DNA of 64,000 nucleotides from contig JADCRB010000162.1 in NCBI GenBank assembly GCA_021464245.1, positions 903,476-967,475 on the forward strand. Reading direction: 5' to 3'. Under the pieces are notes generated by a model, which did not search any database, was not told the DNA's origin, and was given only the letters and a program-made list of their open reading frames with translations. This DNA is from Carallia brachiata (taxonomy: Eukaryota > Streptophyta > Magnoliopsida > Malpighiales > Rhizophoraceae). Numbering within the stretch: position 1 is the first letter of the stretch; every line of letters begins with the position of its first letter. The position numbers and the translations under genes were made by a program. This document shows positions 21,240 to 33,460 of this stretch, in pieces.

Positions 21240-22975
21240 CTTTTTGTTGTCGAGCGGCTCCTCCTTACGGTGTGTCACCTCTTCTGATGGTTTTGAAGTG
21301 ATGGTGGTCTGGTTTGCGAGGTTATGCCTTCCTGGTCCAGAATGATTTTATTCTGGCTTTTGAGCTTCATGATTAGCTCCTTCAGGACGAAACACTTCTC
21401 GGTTGGATGACTTACTATCCGGTGATATTTGCAGAATCTCGGATCGCTGACTCGATCCTTTTCATTCGGCCGCTTGCACTCTGGGAGTTCGATCAGCTTC
21501 GCCTCCAAGAGTTGTTCAAGAATGTCGGGGACGTCTGAGTCGGGGAATGGATACTGCTTTGCTCCAACTCTCGCAATGTCACCTTCCGCCTTTCCTGTTG
21601 TTTTGGCTGAGTTATTTGGGTCGGAGGATTTACCTTAGCTTTGGCGCCCACTTTTACTGGTGCGGCTTCAACAGTCATCACTTCTTTCCTTTTCCGGACT
21701 GTTGGGTTTCTTAATCTCCCTTCTGCCCCCTTGCTGGTCCAACTGGATGGGAACCGTGCCTCCGGAAGTCTGGATGCTTATCTCCATATCATGTGCGCGG
21801 GTCGCCAGTTCTTCGAAAGTTCGGGGTTTGACACCCTGCAGGATGTATAACAGCTCCCAATGCATTCCCTGGATGCACTCTCCACGGCAGAAGTCTCCGT
21901 CAGGCGATCTTTGCAGTCCAAGCTGAGGGCACGCCATCTGTTGATGTATTCGACAACGGGCTCTCCTTTCCTTTGTTTGGTGCTGGTAAGCTCCATCATA
22001 CTTACCGTCCTTCGAGTGCTGAAAAATCTGTTGAGGAACTCTCGTTGTAGCTGTTCCCAACTGTCGATCGATTCTGGTTCAAGATTTATGAACCAGGTGA
22101 AAGCGGTCTCCCTGAGTGAACGAACAAACTGCTTCACCAAGAGATCTCCGTAAGTCCCTGCGTTGTTGCAGGTTTCAACGAAGTGGGCGATGTGCTGTTT
22201 GGGATCGCCTCGTCCGTCGAATTGTTGAAATTTGGGCGGCTGGTAGCCCAAGGGCATGTTGAGACTTTCGATCCGTCTGGTGTACGGTTTGACGTACATC
22301 TGTGATCCTTGGAAGGATGTAGCTTGTTGCAGTCGGATCGTATTGGCTATCATTTCCTGCAATTGTTGAACAGATAGCGAAGCTACAGAATTTGAGGGTG
22401 GCAGCTGTGTAGAACTACCTGGTCGCTTTTCTGCAGGGAAGACGTCGGCTGGTGTGGCTTCTGGAGTGAAACCGGGTGGATATGGTTGCTCCTCGCGGAT
22501 TTCGGGATCAACTTGGATCGGGGCTTTTCCTTTGAGAGCGGCGATCTGTTGATCTTTTTCCTCCACGACTCTGATCAGCTGCAAAATTTTGTTCTCCAAT
22601 TCTGAAATCTTTCCTCTGTGCTGGTTGTGTTGGTCATCATGACGGCAACAGATGAGGCTCCGGGAAAGACTGGGGGAGAAACTCTTCTGATTCTTCTGTG
22701 TGAGTCGGATTTTGTTGAGCAGGCTTCGTCGTGTTGCCCCCGACTTCGATCGGGGTGGGTGATCGACTCCTCCATGCGGCAAGAGAGTCAGGGGAGAGAT
22801 CCTGTTGTGCGAGCTGTGGACTCTCCATTTCGACATTTTGTCGGGTTTGGACGGCAAGAAATTGTGTCCGTCCCCGGGTTTCTGGACCTGCGTACCCAGG
22901 TAGGGTAGTTGATGCAGGCAGTGGAGCCGTTGCCTTCTTTTTTGTGGCAGCAGTTGTACTCCTTTTCGGTGCCAT
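21240..22975 (-). pseudogene. Retrotransposon gag
   Basis: Begins at the ATG at 22975 (MAPKRSTTAATKKK). The capsid block is at about 22.2-22.0 kb, with [20 protein letters not shown] and [15 protein letters not shown] zinc-knuckle-like CKYHRIVSHPTEKCF lies near 21.43 kb. Three frames are needed to read it through, so it is inactive. Its order before protease and RT is standard. Confidence 0.85.
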
Positions 22976-22997
22976 TTGATGTGCTGAACACCTGTAA

Positions 22998-23101
22998 AAT
23001 TTTTTTTTTTTTTTTTTTTACTTTTTTACTTTTTACTTTTTTTTTTACTTTTTACTTTACTTTTTTTACTTTTTTTTATTTTTTTTACTTTTTTTTTACT
23101 T

Positions 23102-23134
<33 letters not shown>

Positions 23135-23172
23135 CTCTCGGCTCCCCTTTTACCTTTTTTTTTTTTTTTAAG
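22998..23172. repeat. Poly-T/TTTTTAC low-complexity tract
   Basis: A run of T interrupted by ACT, between the primer binding site and the gag start. In element sense it is an A-rich leader (AAAAAGTAAAAAGT). No coding content. Confidence 0.8.
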
Positions 23173-23194
23173 GAACAAGAGATGGGAGGTGAAG

Positions 23195-23220
23195 TTGTCC
23201 CACCGAGCGTGCCAAAAATT
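23195..23220 (-). other. Candidate primer binding site
   Basis: Immediately inside the 5' LTR the element reads TTTTTGGCACGCTCGGTGGG. A TGG...-type site two to six bases after the LTR is where a tRNA 3' end primes reverse transcription. I did not identify the tRNA. The sequence differs from the common initiator-Met site. Confidence 0.6.
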
Positions 23221-24058
23221 TGTAAAGCGTAAATTTCGAGCCTAAAACAATTAAACTCGAAAATACAAAAATAAATTACAAATAAAAATTAAAAATAAAA
23301 GAAAATTTACGTGGGGTCGATCTCCGTAGATCCTCCGATTAGTGTTCCTTTTTTGACTCCGTCAAGGGCTGCACGAGCTTGATCTTGACAGAAATAATTT
23401 TCACAGCTTTTTCTTGAACTGGGTAGACTGAAACTGGATCTGATTTGGATGTTTTGACTACGGTTAAGAACCGCAGAGACCTGATCTGAGCCGATCTGGC
23501 TTAATTTCACCGAGGGTCGAAGGGACTTGTTCTCGGATGAAGTGTCTGGATTTTGCTGAGGGCCGTATGAGGCTTACTCCCAGTTGGATTTGAAGTAATT
23601 TAATATTTTCAGATTTATATTCTCATAAATTCAGATCTAGGGCGATCAGAGAATATAAATTTAAAAATAATTTTGGAAATGGAAACAACAATTTTTTTGG
23701 GCCTTACCACTTAAATATCTCTCAAAAAGGAGTTAGTAGAGTAATATTACAGTGTAAAAGCACGTAAGAAAAGGAGAAATTTTCTTTAGAGATTTTCAAA
23801 ATTTTCTTTTTCTCTCAAATTCTCTGAATTTTTTTGTTTACAGATTTGCTGAATATGTTTTGAACTGAGGGGTAGGGGCCTATTTATAGGGTTCATTTCT
23901 CATGTGAACATCACATGTAAAAGGAATCTTTTAATTATAATTTTTCCACGGTCGGCGTTGCCAACGCCGTCCGTTGATTTTTTTTTTTTTTTTACTATTG
24001 ACTTTCTCTAGAAGCTGGCCCTTTTTTTTTTTTTTTTTTTTATTAAAACGCGTTTACA
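23221..24058 (-). repeat. 5' LTR (element sense)
   Basis: 838 bases, matching the other LTR along its whole length with scattered substitutions and small indels. The TATA box (CTATAAATAG on the minus strand, 23880-23889) is conserved. Both hairpins seen in the 3' LTR are here partly spoiled by substitutions. Confidence 0.95.
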
Positions 24059-24942
24059 ACAACTAGATGGACATTTGCATCGTCAGGGAAACAAAGAACA
24101 TATGGAACTTCAACTGGAGGGAAGCGCTTTCTTTGGACAAGATCGAAGGCCGATAGGCGCAGAACATCACCAGCGTAATAAAAATAGAGAACGTGATCGT
24201 CTGAGAACACATAGGCATCATGATATTCATATCCATGATCAACAACATCTCCATCATGATAAAGGGACCACTTGTAGGGCAATGAATCATGGAAATATAA
24301 GCGGTTGTACCAAAATGCCACCCCTTATAACCAACAATAGCCCAAGGATAAACACTGGAAGCATCAAGTGGAGGATCAAGGGAATAGGGCATATACTTTT
24401 TATCAGCATGGAATACGTAACCACATGGTGGCTCTGGTTGCTCGCGCATATCATCATCACAGTCACCAAGAATGACACAGATCCATGGACCAGAAGCTGC
24501 CGAGGAAGCTGCCGTGATTGCTCGGCAGCAAGGGAATGGCAATAAAAGGAAAATTTTTCAGCCAGCAGCTGAATCATCAGAGCTTTTGACGTCCAGATAT
24601 CGGATGACATTGGAATAGCTCTCCTTGTAAGGCTCTGAGTCATTGGAGCCACCAATGAGATAAAGGGTCGAGGAACCGACAAGTACACAGTTTGAAAGCG
24701 TGAGACCAGTGTCTGGATTATGGGGTGCTTTCTTCTCAAAGACTGGGGACATTTTGGAAGTTCTTCCACCGCTGGATCCGATCACGTACCTACGGTTTGT
24801 CGTGGAGCCTCTTGCAGAACTGTTGCTCGCAGGGGCCCAAAAGTTAACATATATGGACTTCTCTTCCTGCTCCTTTTATCTCTATCTCTTTCTCCGATGC
24901 CGCGGCCGACGATGAGGCAGAAGCCATATTTGAGATCGACAT
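24059..24942 (-). pseudogene. Kelch-like (galactose-oxidase-type) gene, 5' part, cut by the retrotransposon
   Basis: Minus-strand reading from the ATG at 24942 (MSISNMASASSSAAAS) gives coding-like sequence in three pieces. The first shifts frame near 24.86 kb. The second holds LSNCVLVGSSTLYLIGGSND and NVIRYLDVKSS, which resemble a kelch blade, but meets TGA at 24558. The third shifts near 24.31 kb into YKWSLYHDGDVVDHGYEYH and VLYFYYAGDVLRLSAFDL. It ends at the retrotransposon border, and its frame resumes at 13733. So the locus was hit both by small lesions and by a 10-kb insertion. The kelch assignment rests on the GG and YxLDV patterns only; other beta-propeller families are possible. Confidence 0.6.
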
Positions 24943-26062
24943 TATCTACAGAGAATTTCAGTCAGCAGAAAGACATAAAAAATTTCATAGTTGGAACATG
25001 ATCAAACAAGAAAAAAGCTAGAGATTTCTGAAAGCCTAAACCCCGTATGCAAGATAACAAACTAGAATTTCAGTGAGCACAAAAGGCATCAAATTTTGCA
25101 AGGATTAAAGATCCATCACATAAAAGTAACGTTATATCCTAGTGGATCTCACAAAAAAGAAGAAAAGCAACAACCTTTAGAAAGAGAATTCTAATCAAAT
25201 TACAAAATCAACCTGCAGAACAAAACTTAAAAAATTTATCTGTTGAAACCCCAGACCACCCAATTGAGAAAAAATAACAAAAGATACGTCCAATCAAGAA
25301 AAACAAACTCGGCTCGACCCGCGACCCAACCCATGACTCAACTTCTTTATCCTTAGGAGAGCCGAAAAAAAAAAGTAAAAATTTATGTTAGAAAAACATA
25401 AATTTAACTATTTTTTTAATAAATTTTAATTATATATTTTGTCAAAATATTTTCAGATATTTATAAATTTATAAATTTTATTTTGAGTTTTTAGATTTTT
25501 TTTAAAATAAAATTTTGAATTGTTTTCAAGTTTATAATTTTTGTTTGATTTCTAAGTATTTTTTTACGATTTTTTTTTTAAAATTGTTTAAATTTTCAAT
25601 TTTTTTTTATAAAAATATCACATCATACAAAATAATAGCTTGACTTATCCGCACCTCGACTCTACAAAATGATCCAATCCATAATGATCTAATTCCAAGT
25701 AACCTAATTCTGATTCGACAGTCCGTTTTGATACCTCAACATCCATCACATCCTCTTTAAAATTGACGACATTGGACAATTCCTTAGATATATAAGATGT
25801 TACCGGTTTTTTTGTTTTTTTGATGGAAGTTGTTAGAGGTCAAAGATAAACTTAGCTTCTATTAGAAGTTAAAGTAGAGCATTATTTTTAATAAATTGGC
25901 TTGCACCTTGGTTTTTTTTTTTTTTTTTTTTGGTTAATGCGAAAATATAGATGATCATAAGTTTTGTTGGTCAGTGGCATGTAGGTTCCATGCTACCAAC
26001 AGAAATTACTGAACTAGCTAACTTCATCGATTAATCAATTTAACGGATCCATTACATGGTCA

Positions 26063-26262
26063 AACAATTTTTCCCTATTATGTTTACATGCATTTTTTTT
26101 GTGCAACCATAATATTTTTTGTGCAACCACATAAGAAAAATGTGCAACGAAAAAATAATAATATTTTTTGAATTACTTTTTATCGATTTAGTTACACAAA
26201 ACACGTTTTTAGTTGCACAAAAAAAATTTCATGTGGAGACAATAAGAAAAAATTATTTAGAC
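26063..26262. mobile_element. Short fold-back element
   Basis: Left half (ATTATGTTTACATGCATTTT and TTTTTTGTGCAACCA) is an imperfect reverse complement of the right half (AGTTGCACAAAAAAAA...ATGTGGAGACAATAAG). About 200 bp, no coding capacity, and no clear target duplication. Confidence 0.45.
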
Positions 26263-26618
26263 ATAAACTTTTTCCCTAATTAAATATAGCTGAATATTTC
26301 CTAATCTTTATGGTAAAGTTTCTCTTGGTTGGAAACTTTCAATGTATAGTAGTTGACTGACATTGATGATCAAAATGTGCTTTCTTCTTTAAAGATATCT
26401 TTCACAAGAAAGCTCAAGATCAACAGGTTATTTACATAAAAATGACAAAGTTATATTTGGAAGAAAAAGAAAAAAAAACGTAGAAATACTTAGCTTGTCT
26501 TAGCTTCTTAGAGGGCTCTAAAGGGACAGAACTAATGATATATGCTGGATTTTCATGAAGTGCCACTGAGGAAGCATCTATGCTTTTGAAGCAGTCAACT
26601 ACCAACTGATGAAGGTGA

Positions 26619-26712
26619 TAATCAACCAGCAATTCATTTCTGGTCTAGGTTGATCCAGCGACTAATAATCAACCAGCAATTCATTTCTGGTCTAGGTTGA
26701 TCCAGCGACTAA
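26619..26712. repeat. 47-bp perfect tandem duplication
   Basis: Two identical adjacent copies of a unit starting TAATCAACCAGCAATTC and ending CCAGCGACTAA. Identity suggests a recent event. Confidence 0.9.
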
Positions 26713-27274
26713 GTTGCATTTAGCAGTTTGATTGCGGTTTTAGAAATTAGTGGTATCAAACCCAAAAATTATCCATTGATCTAAAAAAAATCCTATTTCT
26801 CATGATTTTAGTGGGATACACACTTCAAATGTGTACCGCGAGGAAGCACTTCAAAAGATGATTATAGGACACCAATTATAGAACGAGCAACTGGTGATAT
26901 TATGCATGTTTGATTGCCAGTAAATGAAATTTTAATTTCATTCAATTTTATCTTGATCTTTTGCATGAACTATATAATAAAAATCTACCTGTAATTATGC
27001 TTATCTTTCGTCATCTAATATAAAGTTAAGCATATTTCAACCGGTTGAAACATAAACAAATTTTTAAAGCCATATGTTTTATATCATCCAAAGAGTAAGT
27101 ATCAAGATCTACGATAATTTATATTACCTTATGAGTTCAACTATTGAAAAGTTCAGAGGTGACAAATGAATAGGTAAGGTTTAATTTGGGTCATACTATC
27201 TTGTGTCTACAGACATTAAAATTTTGGCTATTTGGAGTTTTGAATATGTTGAGTTTTAGATACATCGAGTTTTG

Positions 27275-27414
27275 GATAAATGAGAGGTTAATAATGTCTT
27301 AGATTATTAGGTTATATATATATAAAAATGTAGGGTCTTAAACTCGATAAATGAGAGGTTAATCATGTCTTAGATTATTGGGTTATATATACATAAGTGT
27401 AGGGTCTTTCAAGT
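27275..27414. repeat. 71-bp imperfect tandem duplication
   Basis: Both units start GATAAATGAGAGGTTAAT, continue ATGTCTTAGATTATT, and end TGTAGGGTCTT, with a few changes in the AT-rich middle. Confidence 0.8.
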
Positions 27415-28130
27415 TTTTTATGAGAATATTCATGTTTTGAATTATTTGGATTTTAGGTCATTTCGATTTTAAATCATAGTTTATCGAATCTTTAGTTAAT
27501 ATGGGGCAAATCAAACCAAATTTTAAGTAGTTTTAGTTGAATTATTTTGTTCGGTCAGCTGTTCTGCCTCTAATTTTAAATTTTAGGGTGGCATTGGATT
27601 TTGCACCATGGTATGAGAACTTTCTGCATCTTTGTACGTGTGCATTTGACATCTTCCACTTTAAGTCCTCGATTAAGCAATGTGCCAAATGGGTCTAATA
27701 TGTTAGCTTTGACTATATCAATTAATTTCAATTGTGACAATTGCCAATCGCATGTAGATCAGATTAAAAAATGAAAAGGGCATATGCAGTATGATATCAT
27801 CCAATTAATAACAATACCCAAGCCTGACTCAAAATAACTTGGGTTTTGGTTCGGTGTGACATTTCCTAACGAAGTTTTAGTAACGAGTCAGCATATACCT
27901 GCGTGATGGTTAGAAAATTGAATAGCATTCTGAGAATTTCTTTAGAATTAAATTCAGTTTATATGCATGCACCACTCAACCTTCGGCCAATCAATAAAAT
28001 TTTCTTCTTCTACGCATTGACATAGCATTTTCATTAAATTGTTGTGTAAAAAACTAGTTTTGTGCAAAGACCAAATCAAAACAATCTGATGGCATGGCAC
28101 TATCACCAGTAGAAGACTAAGAATTATGTG

Positions 28131-28140
28131 CTATATTTAT
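28131..28140 (+). promoter_or_regulatory. TATA box of S28 gene 2
   Basis: CTATATTTAT, 65 bases before the ATG at 28205. The same motif and surroundings recur on the minus strand near 40551-40560 in front of the S28 pseudogene, so the core promoter was duplicated with the gene. Confidence 0.55.
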
Positions 28141-28204
28141 GTGGGTATGTTAGGCACAAAGCTTTCATGGGAAAATCTTAAAACACTTGAGCGAATTAGC
28201 TACC

Positions 28205-31200
28205 ATGAGCTCAAAACTTCCATTTCAATGGCTTTCACTCATATTGCTACTCCTAACTTTTTCAAACAGTATTACCACAAGTAATTCCGCCGGCACCCCA
28301 TTTCCGCAGTTTAGTCCTCTCCTTCGCAAAGTCCGTCGATACCCTCAGACCGCACCGGCAACCACTGCAAAGGACTTCAAGACATTTTATTATACACAAA
28401 CACTTGATCACTTCAACTACAGGCCTGAAAGCTACGTTACTTTCAAGCAAAGATATATCATTAATTTCAAGTACTGGGGTGGTGCTGATGCAAGAGCACC
28501 AATCTTTGTCTATATGGGTGCAGAAGAACCACTCGATCAGGATGTGCCTATTATTGGATTTCTCACTGATAATGCTGCTCAATTCAACGCTCTACTTGTG
28601 TATATTGAGGTAATTATAATTGATTATTCATTTACAACTTACATATGTGACATATTACTATTTAACATGCCGGATATGACATAGATATTGCACTTTGTTT
28701 AGCTAGATGCTGCACTATTTGAGTTCTATTATTTGAAAAAGAAGTGTAAGGGCCTGATCTTTCGTTTTGGTGTTTTGTTGGGAAGTGCTAAGTTCTATTG
28801 CATTTTACTTAGAGATACTATGGATAAAATTAATAATACCAGTTTGAAAAAGAAAAAGGAAACACTCATTCTGACATGCTACCAAGAACCAATAATTTAC
28901 GCCACTGGAGGCAAAGAAAAAGATGGGGAGAAAAAAATTGATTGGGAGCGAAACAAAAGTAAAATAGCAGCAACATTATAAGACCAAATTTGAATTTCAG
29001 TTGGAATTTGCCCTCACTTATATGTATGCGGCCATGCGATTCCAAGCAATGCAAGCATCCACATGCATCCAAGTACTAATTACATGCATATGCATCGAAG
29101 GGCGTAATTAATATTTGAGTTACAATACAATATTACTGTTAAATGTAAGCGATATCATATATATGCACCATTTTCTGTAGGAAAGCCTAAGTGTCTATGT
29201 CTATTACTTTTTATTTTCTTCTTCCGTTTACTTTTCCGGACTTTTTTTTTTTGTTTGAATTATGAAGATTGTGGTCTCCATCTCCCTCTCTTTAAAACTC
29301 ATTTGAGAAACAAAAGCCATATGTATCTCACGTAGGAATGCTGAAGTCGTACCTTAATGTTCTATGGTAACTTTCTTAATTCTCATAAATTTTATATATC
29401 ATTCTTAATAAATTAGAATTAAAGAGCTCTAAATATAAAAATTTAAATTCATAATTAATGAGGTGTCTTTAAAGAACCATGAATGGCGCTTTATAAATAT
29501 ATATTAGAAACTCAAACCGTTGACTTATTCTATTCTTATATATAATTAATTGACCGCCATATAGTTTCCTTCAAGTTCAAGTCATGCTTCTTTGCTTATT
29601 TAGGATGTCTAATACTTTTGATTTTATAATTGATAGAATATTCCCATATTTATTATAAAAATTACTGTAATTTTATAACGGTCTTTTAGTTTATCATTAT
29701 TTATTAAGAACATATCGACCTTGCGGTTTCACGTTAAGAAGTTATTTTCTTTTATCCCATAAATTTATTTTGCATCATCTAATGAATTCGAATCTAAGAT
29801 CATCCGTTTGAATTCCACAGCATAGATTTTATGGAAAATCAGTACCATTTGGATCATTTACAAAGGCCCTAAACAATGCAAACCTCCGTGGCTACTTCAA
29901 CACCGATCAAGCATTAGCCGATTATGCGATCGTTCTGTTATATCTCAAGAAGAAGCTAAATGCACATTATTCTCCGGTGATAGTTGTCGGAGGATCATAT
30001 GGGGGTTGTAAGTACAAAGTCAACCTTTTACTTTTCACATCCTCCTCCATATTTAATTTGACTACTACCAAAGTTTTTAGCTTAAAATTAACTATCCAAT
30101 TAATTGATTTTCTTTGTTGCTATACATAATTAGGCCTTGCTACATTTTTTCGGCTAAAATATCCCCATGTTGCTCTTGGAGCTCTAGCATCATCAGCTCC
30201 AGTTCTTTACTATGTGGATGTAACGCCTCCTGATGCTTACTATTCGGTGGTCACCAAGGATTACAGAGTAATATTTCAACCTTCATTCATCAAAATCAAC
30301 TGCATACGCACACACACGCACTTGTATGCGGTAAAATATTATTAATTCTGATAATTTACTATTGCACGCATGCAGGAAGCCAGTGAAACCTGCTACAAAA
30401 CCATACGAGAATCATGGTCTCAAATTGATAAAGTTGCCTCGCAGCCGAATGGTCTTTCGATACTTAGCAGGATGTTTAAGACTTGCTTGTAAATGCACAT
30501 ACAAACGTATCTTTTTTTTTCATAAGATTTTTTTTCCCCCGAACGGCAATTTTTTTTTAATCATTTGAAACTGGTAGTCCAGTAATTAAAAGATGAGAAA
30601 AAAGAAAGGGACTAGAGTTCGAACTGCAATCCCTTATTTGAAGGTCACTGAATCATCGACAAAATTTTTATTAAGTAGCAAAAAATGCCACAAAAACCGA
30701 ATAAATATGTTAGATGCAGCCGGCCAGAAAGATTACACGACATATTTTTCATAAAGCCAAGAAGAATAAGAGTGTTAATTTGAACAAGACTAAAATCACA
30801 AGGACAAGATTTGATTGTATAAAATATCTTATTTCACTAAGCCATTCACATCAAAATTAGAAAACCTAACTTACCTTAATTGGGTATATATTGTACTACT
30901 TAATGGATTTTCAACTTAAATGTTAATTTCTTGTTTTTGTTTTTGTTTTTTTTTTTAATAGTCCCTTGAAGAATTCTTCTGGGCTCAAGGACTTCCTAAA
31001 GAGTGCATATGTTCAGGCAGCTCGATATGATAGACCGCCAAACTATCCAGTGAATGCAATTTGCAATGCGATAGATGGAGCTGCTGCTGTTGGTGCCAAC
31101 CATATTCTGGAAAAAATATTTGAGGGTGTTGTTGCATTTGCACAATTATTCACAGATGCTGCTGGTAATATTAAAAATAACACATGCTACATCAATCCAC

Positions 31201-33317
31201 CATCTACTCCATCAGAAACTGATATTGGCTTTGGTTGGCAGGTAATTTGTAAATCTTCACAATCTAACGTAATCCTACAAAAAAAAAAAAAAAAATTATT
31301 TCACATATAGCAGTCTTAAAATTATGGACAGATTGTTAGTTGCCTAAGAAGCTGATGTGTGATATTTTCAATGGGAGGATTTTTCTTATACTATATATAA
31401 GTGAAGTCTACTTAAAATAGAAAATAGATTTATATGATATAAGATTATAAGTGAGTTATGTTTGAAAAAAAAAAGAGTAAACATAGTAAGCATTATTAAT
31501 TAGTTCGGTTGAGACCTAAGATTTACCATGTGATAAGCTGTTTCTATAGATGTAATGAAATGGATGCAATCTATCAGATAATTTTTTTTTCATGCAGTTT
31601 AGTGGGTGGTTGGTGGAGATTGACAAATTCCTTTCATTTATTGTTTTCATTTATGCCACTGTAAAAAGAGACCCATTAGGCTGCAACTTATACAATAGGA
31701 TACCCTTTTATTCCAAAAATCCATAACTCCTCCCAAAGATTAGATTCCCAGACCTCAAAGATACAAGTCTATATTTTTAACCATAAACTGTTCCTTATCC
31801 TACCTGGAGACACTCTTTTATAGTTTTCCTCAGAAAGAATTTCTTGAACTTTATTTAATTATGCGACGACGACGACTTAGTTTGATAACTTATATAAAAT
31901 CGTATGCTGCTGTTGTGGTTTGATGATTTTAGTTATTTAGTCATGTAGTGAGCTTGTGAGTCCCCTTGCCACGGACAATGAGACCATGTTCCCTCCTGTT
32001 CCATTCAATCTGCAAAGCTTCATCAAGGATTGCAAAAGCACTTACGGTGTCCCTCCTCGACCATATTGGGTCACCACCTATTACGGAGGATTTGTATGTT
32101 ACTTTATTTGCTTTGCTTTTTTTTTTTTTTTTCCTTTCTTTTTTGATAAGTAAATTCCCCAAGATTAATTATTTGACTATTTCCAAGCACCCCAGATTTT
32201 TTTTTTCCTTTTCCGTATAGGATTGTAAGAGGCTTGTTGACTTTACGCAAACCATTATGCAACTTCTTTTAAGCATATCACCATTCTATGTTAGAAAAAT
32301 AATTTATATATAAATATTTATATTGCTTGTTTGAAGCTGTTTGAAATTGTCATTTGATCCATGAATAAGAAAAAGTATTAGCGTGACTTTTGGATGTGTC
32401 CATTGTGGTTGAAAAATTCCTAGTCTATATAGCTTACCATTAATCACTTCATTAATTTTTTGATTTTTTTTTTCACATCTTGGTCATTTGTTATTATGAA
32501 TAAAAACTTCATAGCTTTGATGGACTACTTCAATTGGCATCAAGGGGCCGGGGAGCTAGGGATTCAATCTCTGCTTCCCCCCATTTCCCATCCCTCCTCG
32601 TATGGGCATTGTTCTCCAGTGGACCAAAAAAAAAAAAACATAATAGCTCTATTATTAGACTATATGATTCGTGACATTAATCACAAAATTAATTAATTAA
32701 CTAGACTATTATATGGTTTGAGCTCCCTCGATTTATGGAAAAGCATCTCATATATATATGTTCTCACCATGTCAAATTGCAGGACTATAAACTCGTTCTT
32801 CAGAGGTTTGCTAGCAATATCATCTTCTCCAATGGATTGAGAGACCCTTGGAGCAGTGGCGGGTACTAAGAAAAATTTACTGAAATTAATACTCATTTAT
32901 TCGTGGAAACATATGCAGAATCATTTCCAATTCTTTGCTTGACCAACTTTAACTGGTTTTCTATCTTTGGTGCTTGTATGTAGGGTGCTAGAGAACATAT
33001 CAGACACTATTGTTGCTCTTAAAACTATCAATGGTACATACTCTACAAAAATCATCATCGGATGATCATTTGTGTTAACACGACTAATTTGCTCTTCAGA
33101 TACACAAAGTTATTTATTTTGCTGAAGAACAAGTGCTTTGTGTGGCTTTAATTAATAATAATGTAAGAATTCTCTTGCAGGGTCTCATACACTGGATATA
33201 CTTCCAGCATCGCCAAATGATCCGGAATGGCTGATCGAACAGCGAAAGACCGAAGTTGAAATAATCAAAGGATGGATAGCTCAGTACTATGCTGATCTTC
33301 GTTCGCTAAATTTGTAG
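28205..33317 (+). CDS. S28 serine carboxypeptidase, lysosomal Pro-X carboxypeptidase-like (intact, gene 2)
   Basis: Nine exons join in phase: 28205-28609, 29821-30007, 30134-30267, 30376-30488, 30962-31241, 31941-32093, 32783-32862, 32984-33033 and 33181-33317. They give 512 residues. I chose the ATG at 28205 because it opens a signal peptide ([15 protein letters not shown]). The conserved core starts at [15 protein letters not shown]. The nucleophile is in GGSYGG (exon 2/3 junction), Asp in SNGLRDPW (exon 7), His in GSHTLDI (exon 9). Exon boundaries match the gene at 7495-10184 exactly in phase, but exon 5 is 36 bases longer. All introns are GT-AG. It is predicted to enter the secretory pathway and act in the vacuole or cell wall. 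Substrate is unknown. A diverged, broken twin lies in inverted orientation at 36793-40491. Confidence 0.94.
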
Positions 33318-33460
33318 AGCTAATAAGACAGAAATTGAATTTAAAATGCTAAAATTAATGAAGAATGTTTAAGGAAAATGAAGAAATGTAATAGTTAAAT
33401 TAGCAAACAATGTTTTTTTCTTAATGTTGTTGTGACTTAATAAACAACATGTATGGCATG

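Larger units (their letters stand above)
13734..24058 (-). mobile_element. Ty3/gypsy LTR retrotransposon, Tat-type, carrying a WOX-like ORF
   Basis: A complete element of 10.3 kb in minus orientation. Direct LTRs lie at 13734-14569 and 23221-24058; each begins TGTAAA and ends TTTACA. It is flanked by a perfect 5-bp duplication ACAAC (13729-13733 and 24059-24063). Going right to left the internal region holds gag, an aspartic protease, reverse transcriptase, a Ty3-type RNase H, a second (archaeal-type) RNase H and integrase. This order marks Ty3/gypsy, and the dual RNase H marks the Tat lineage. All gag-pol frames are broken by frameshifts, so the copy is non-autonomous. By eye the first 500 or so LTR bases differ at about 5 percent of sites, suggesting an insertion a few million years old. 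Between integrase and the 3' LTR lie about 2 kb of extra DNA with two ORFs. Confidence 0.95.
24943..28130. other. AT-rich intergenic DNA with small duplications
   Basis: No gene was identified. It contains a fold-back element (26063-26262), a 47-bp perfect tandem duplication (26619-26712) and a 71-bp imperfect one (27275-27414). A minus-strand stretch at 26480-26630 (IDASSVALHENPAYIISSVP) reads like an isolated exon fragment but cannot be assigned. From about 27600 the sequence belongs to the S28 inverted duplication. Confidence 0.45.
27600..33460 (+). repeat. Left arm of a large inverted duplication (S28 locus)
   Basis: This interval and 36650-41100 are diverged reverse complements. The similarity covers the promoter (TGTTAGGCACAAAGCTTTC), upstream sequence to about 27600 (ATCTTCCACTTTAAGTC), all nine exons, and the 3' flank to about 33460 (GAAGAAATGTAATA, CAACATGTATG). 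Introns differ in length. The arms are separated by about 3.2 kb. Confidence 0.85.

Noticed and set aside
22618..22979. Plus-strand open frames of 80-100 codons opposite gag
   Set aside because: They are antisense shadows of the gag coding region with no family features.
22909..23232. Phe-rich 107-codon frame
   Set aside because: It is translation of the poly-T leader of the retrotransposon.
24075..24545. 156-codon plus-strand frame, His-rich
   Set aside because: It is antisense to the kelch-like pseudogene; the His runs mirror the Asp/Tyr-rich minus-strand protein.
28187..28204. Upstream TTG extension (MSELAT) of S28 gene 2
   Set aside because: It starts at TTG; the ATG at 28205 opens the signal peptide and aligns with the paralogues.
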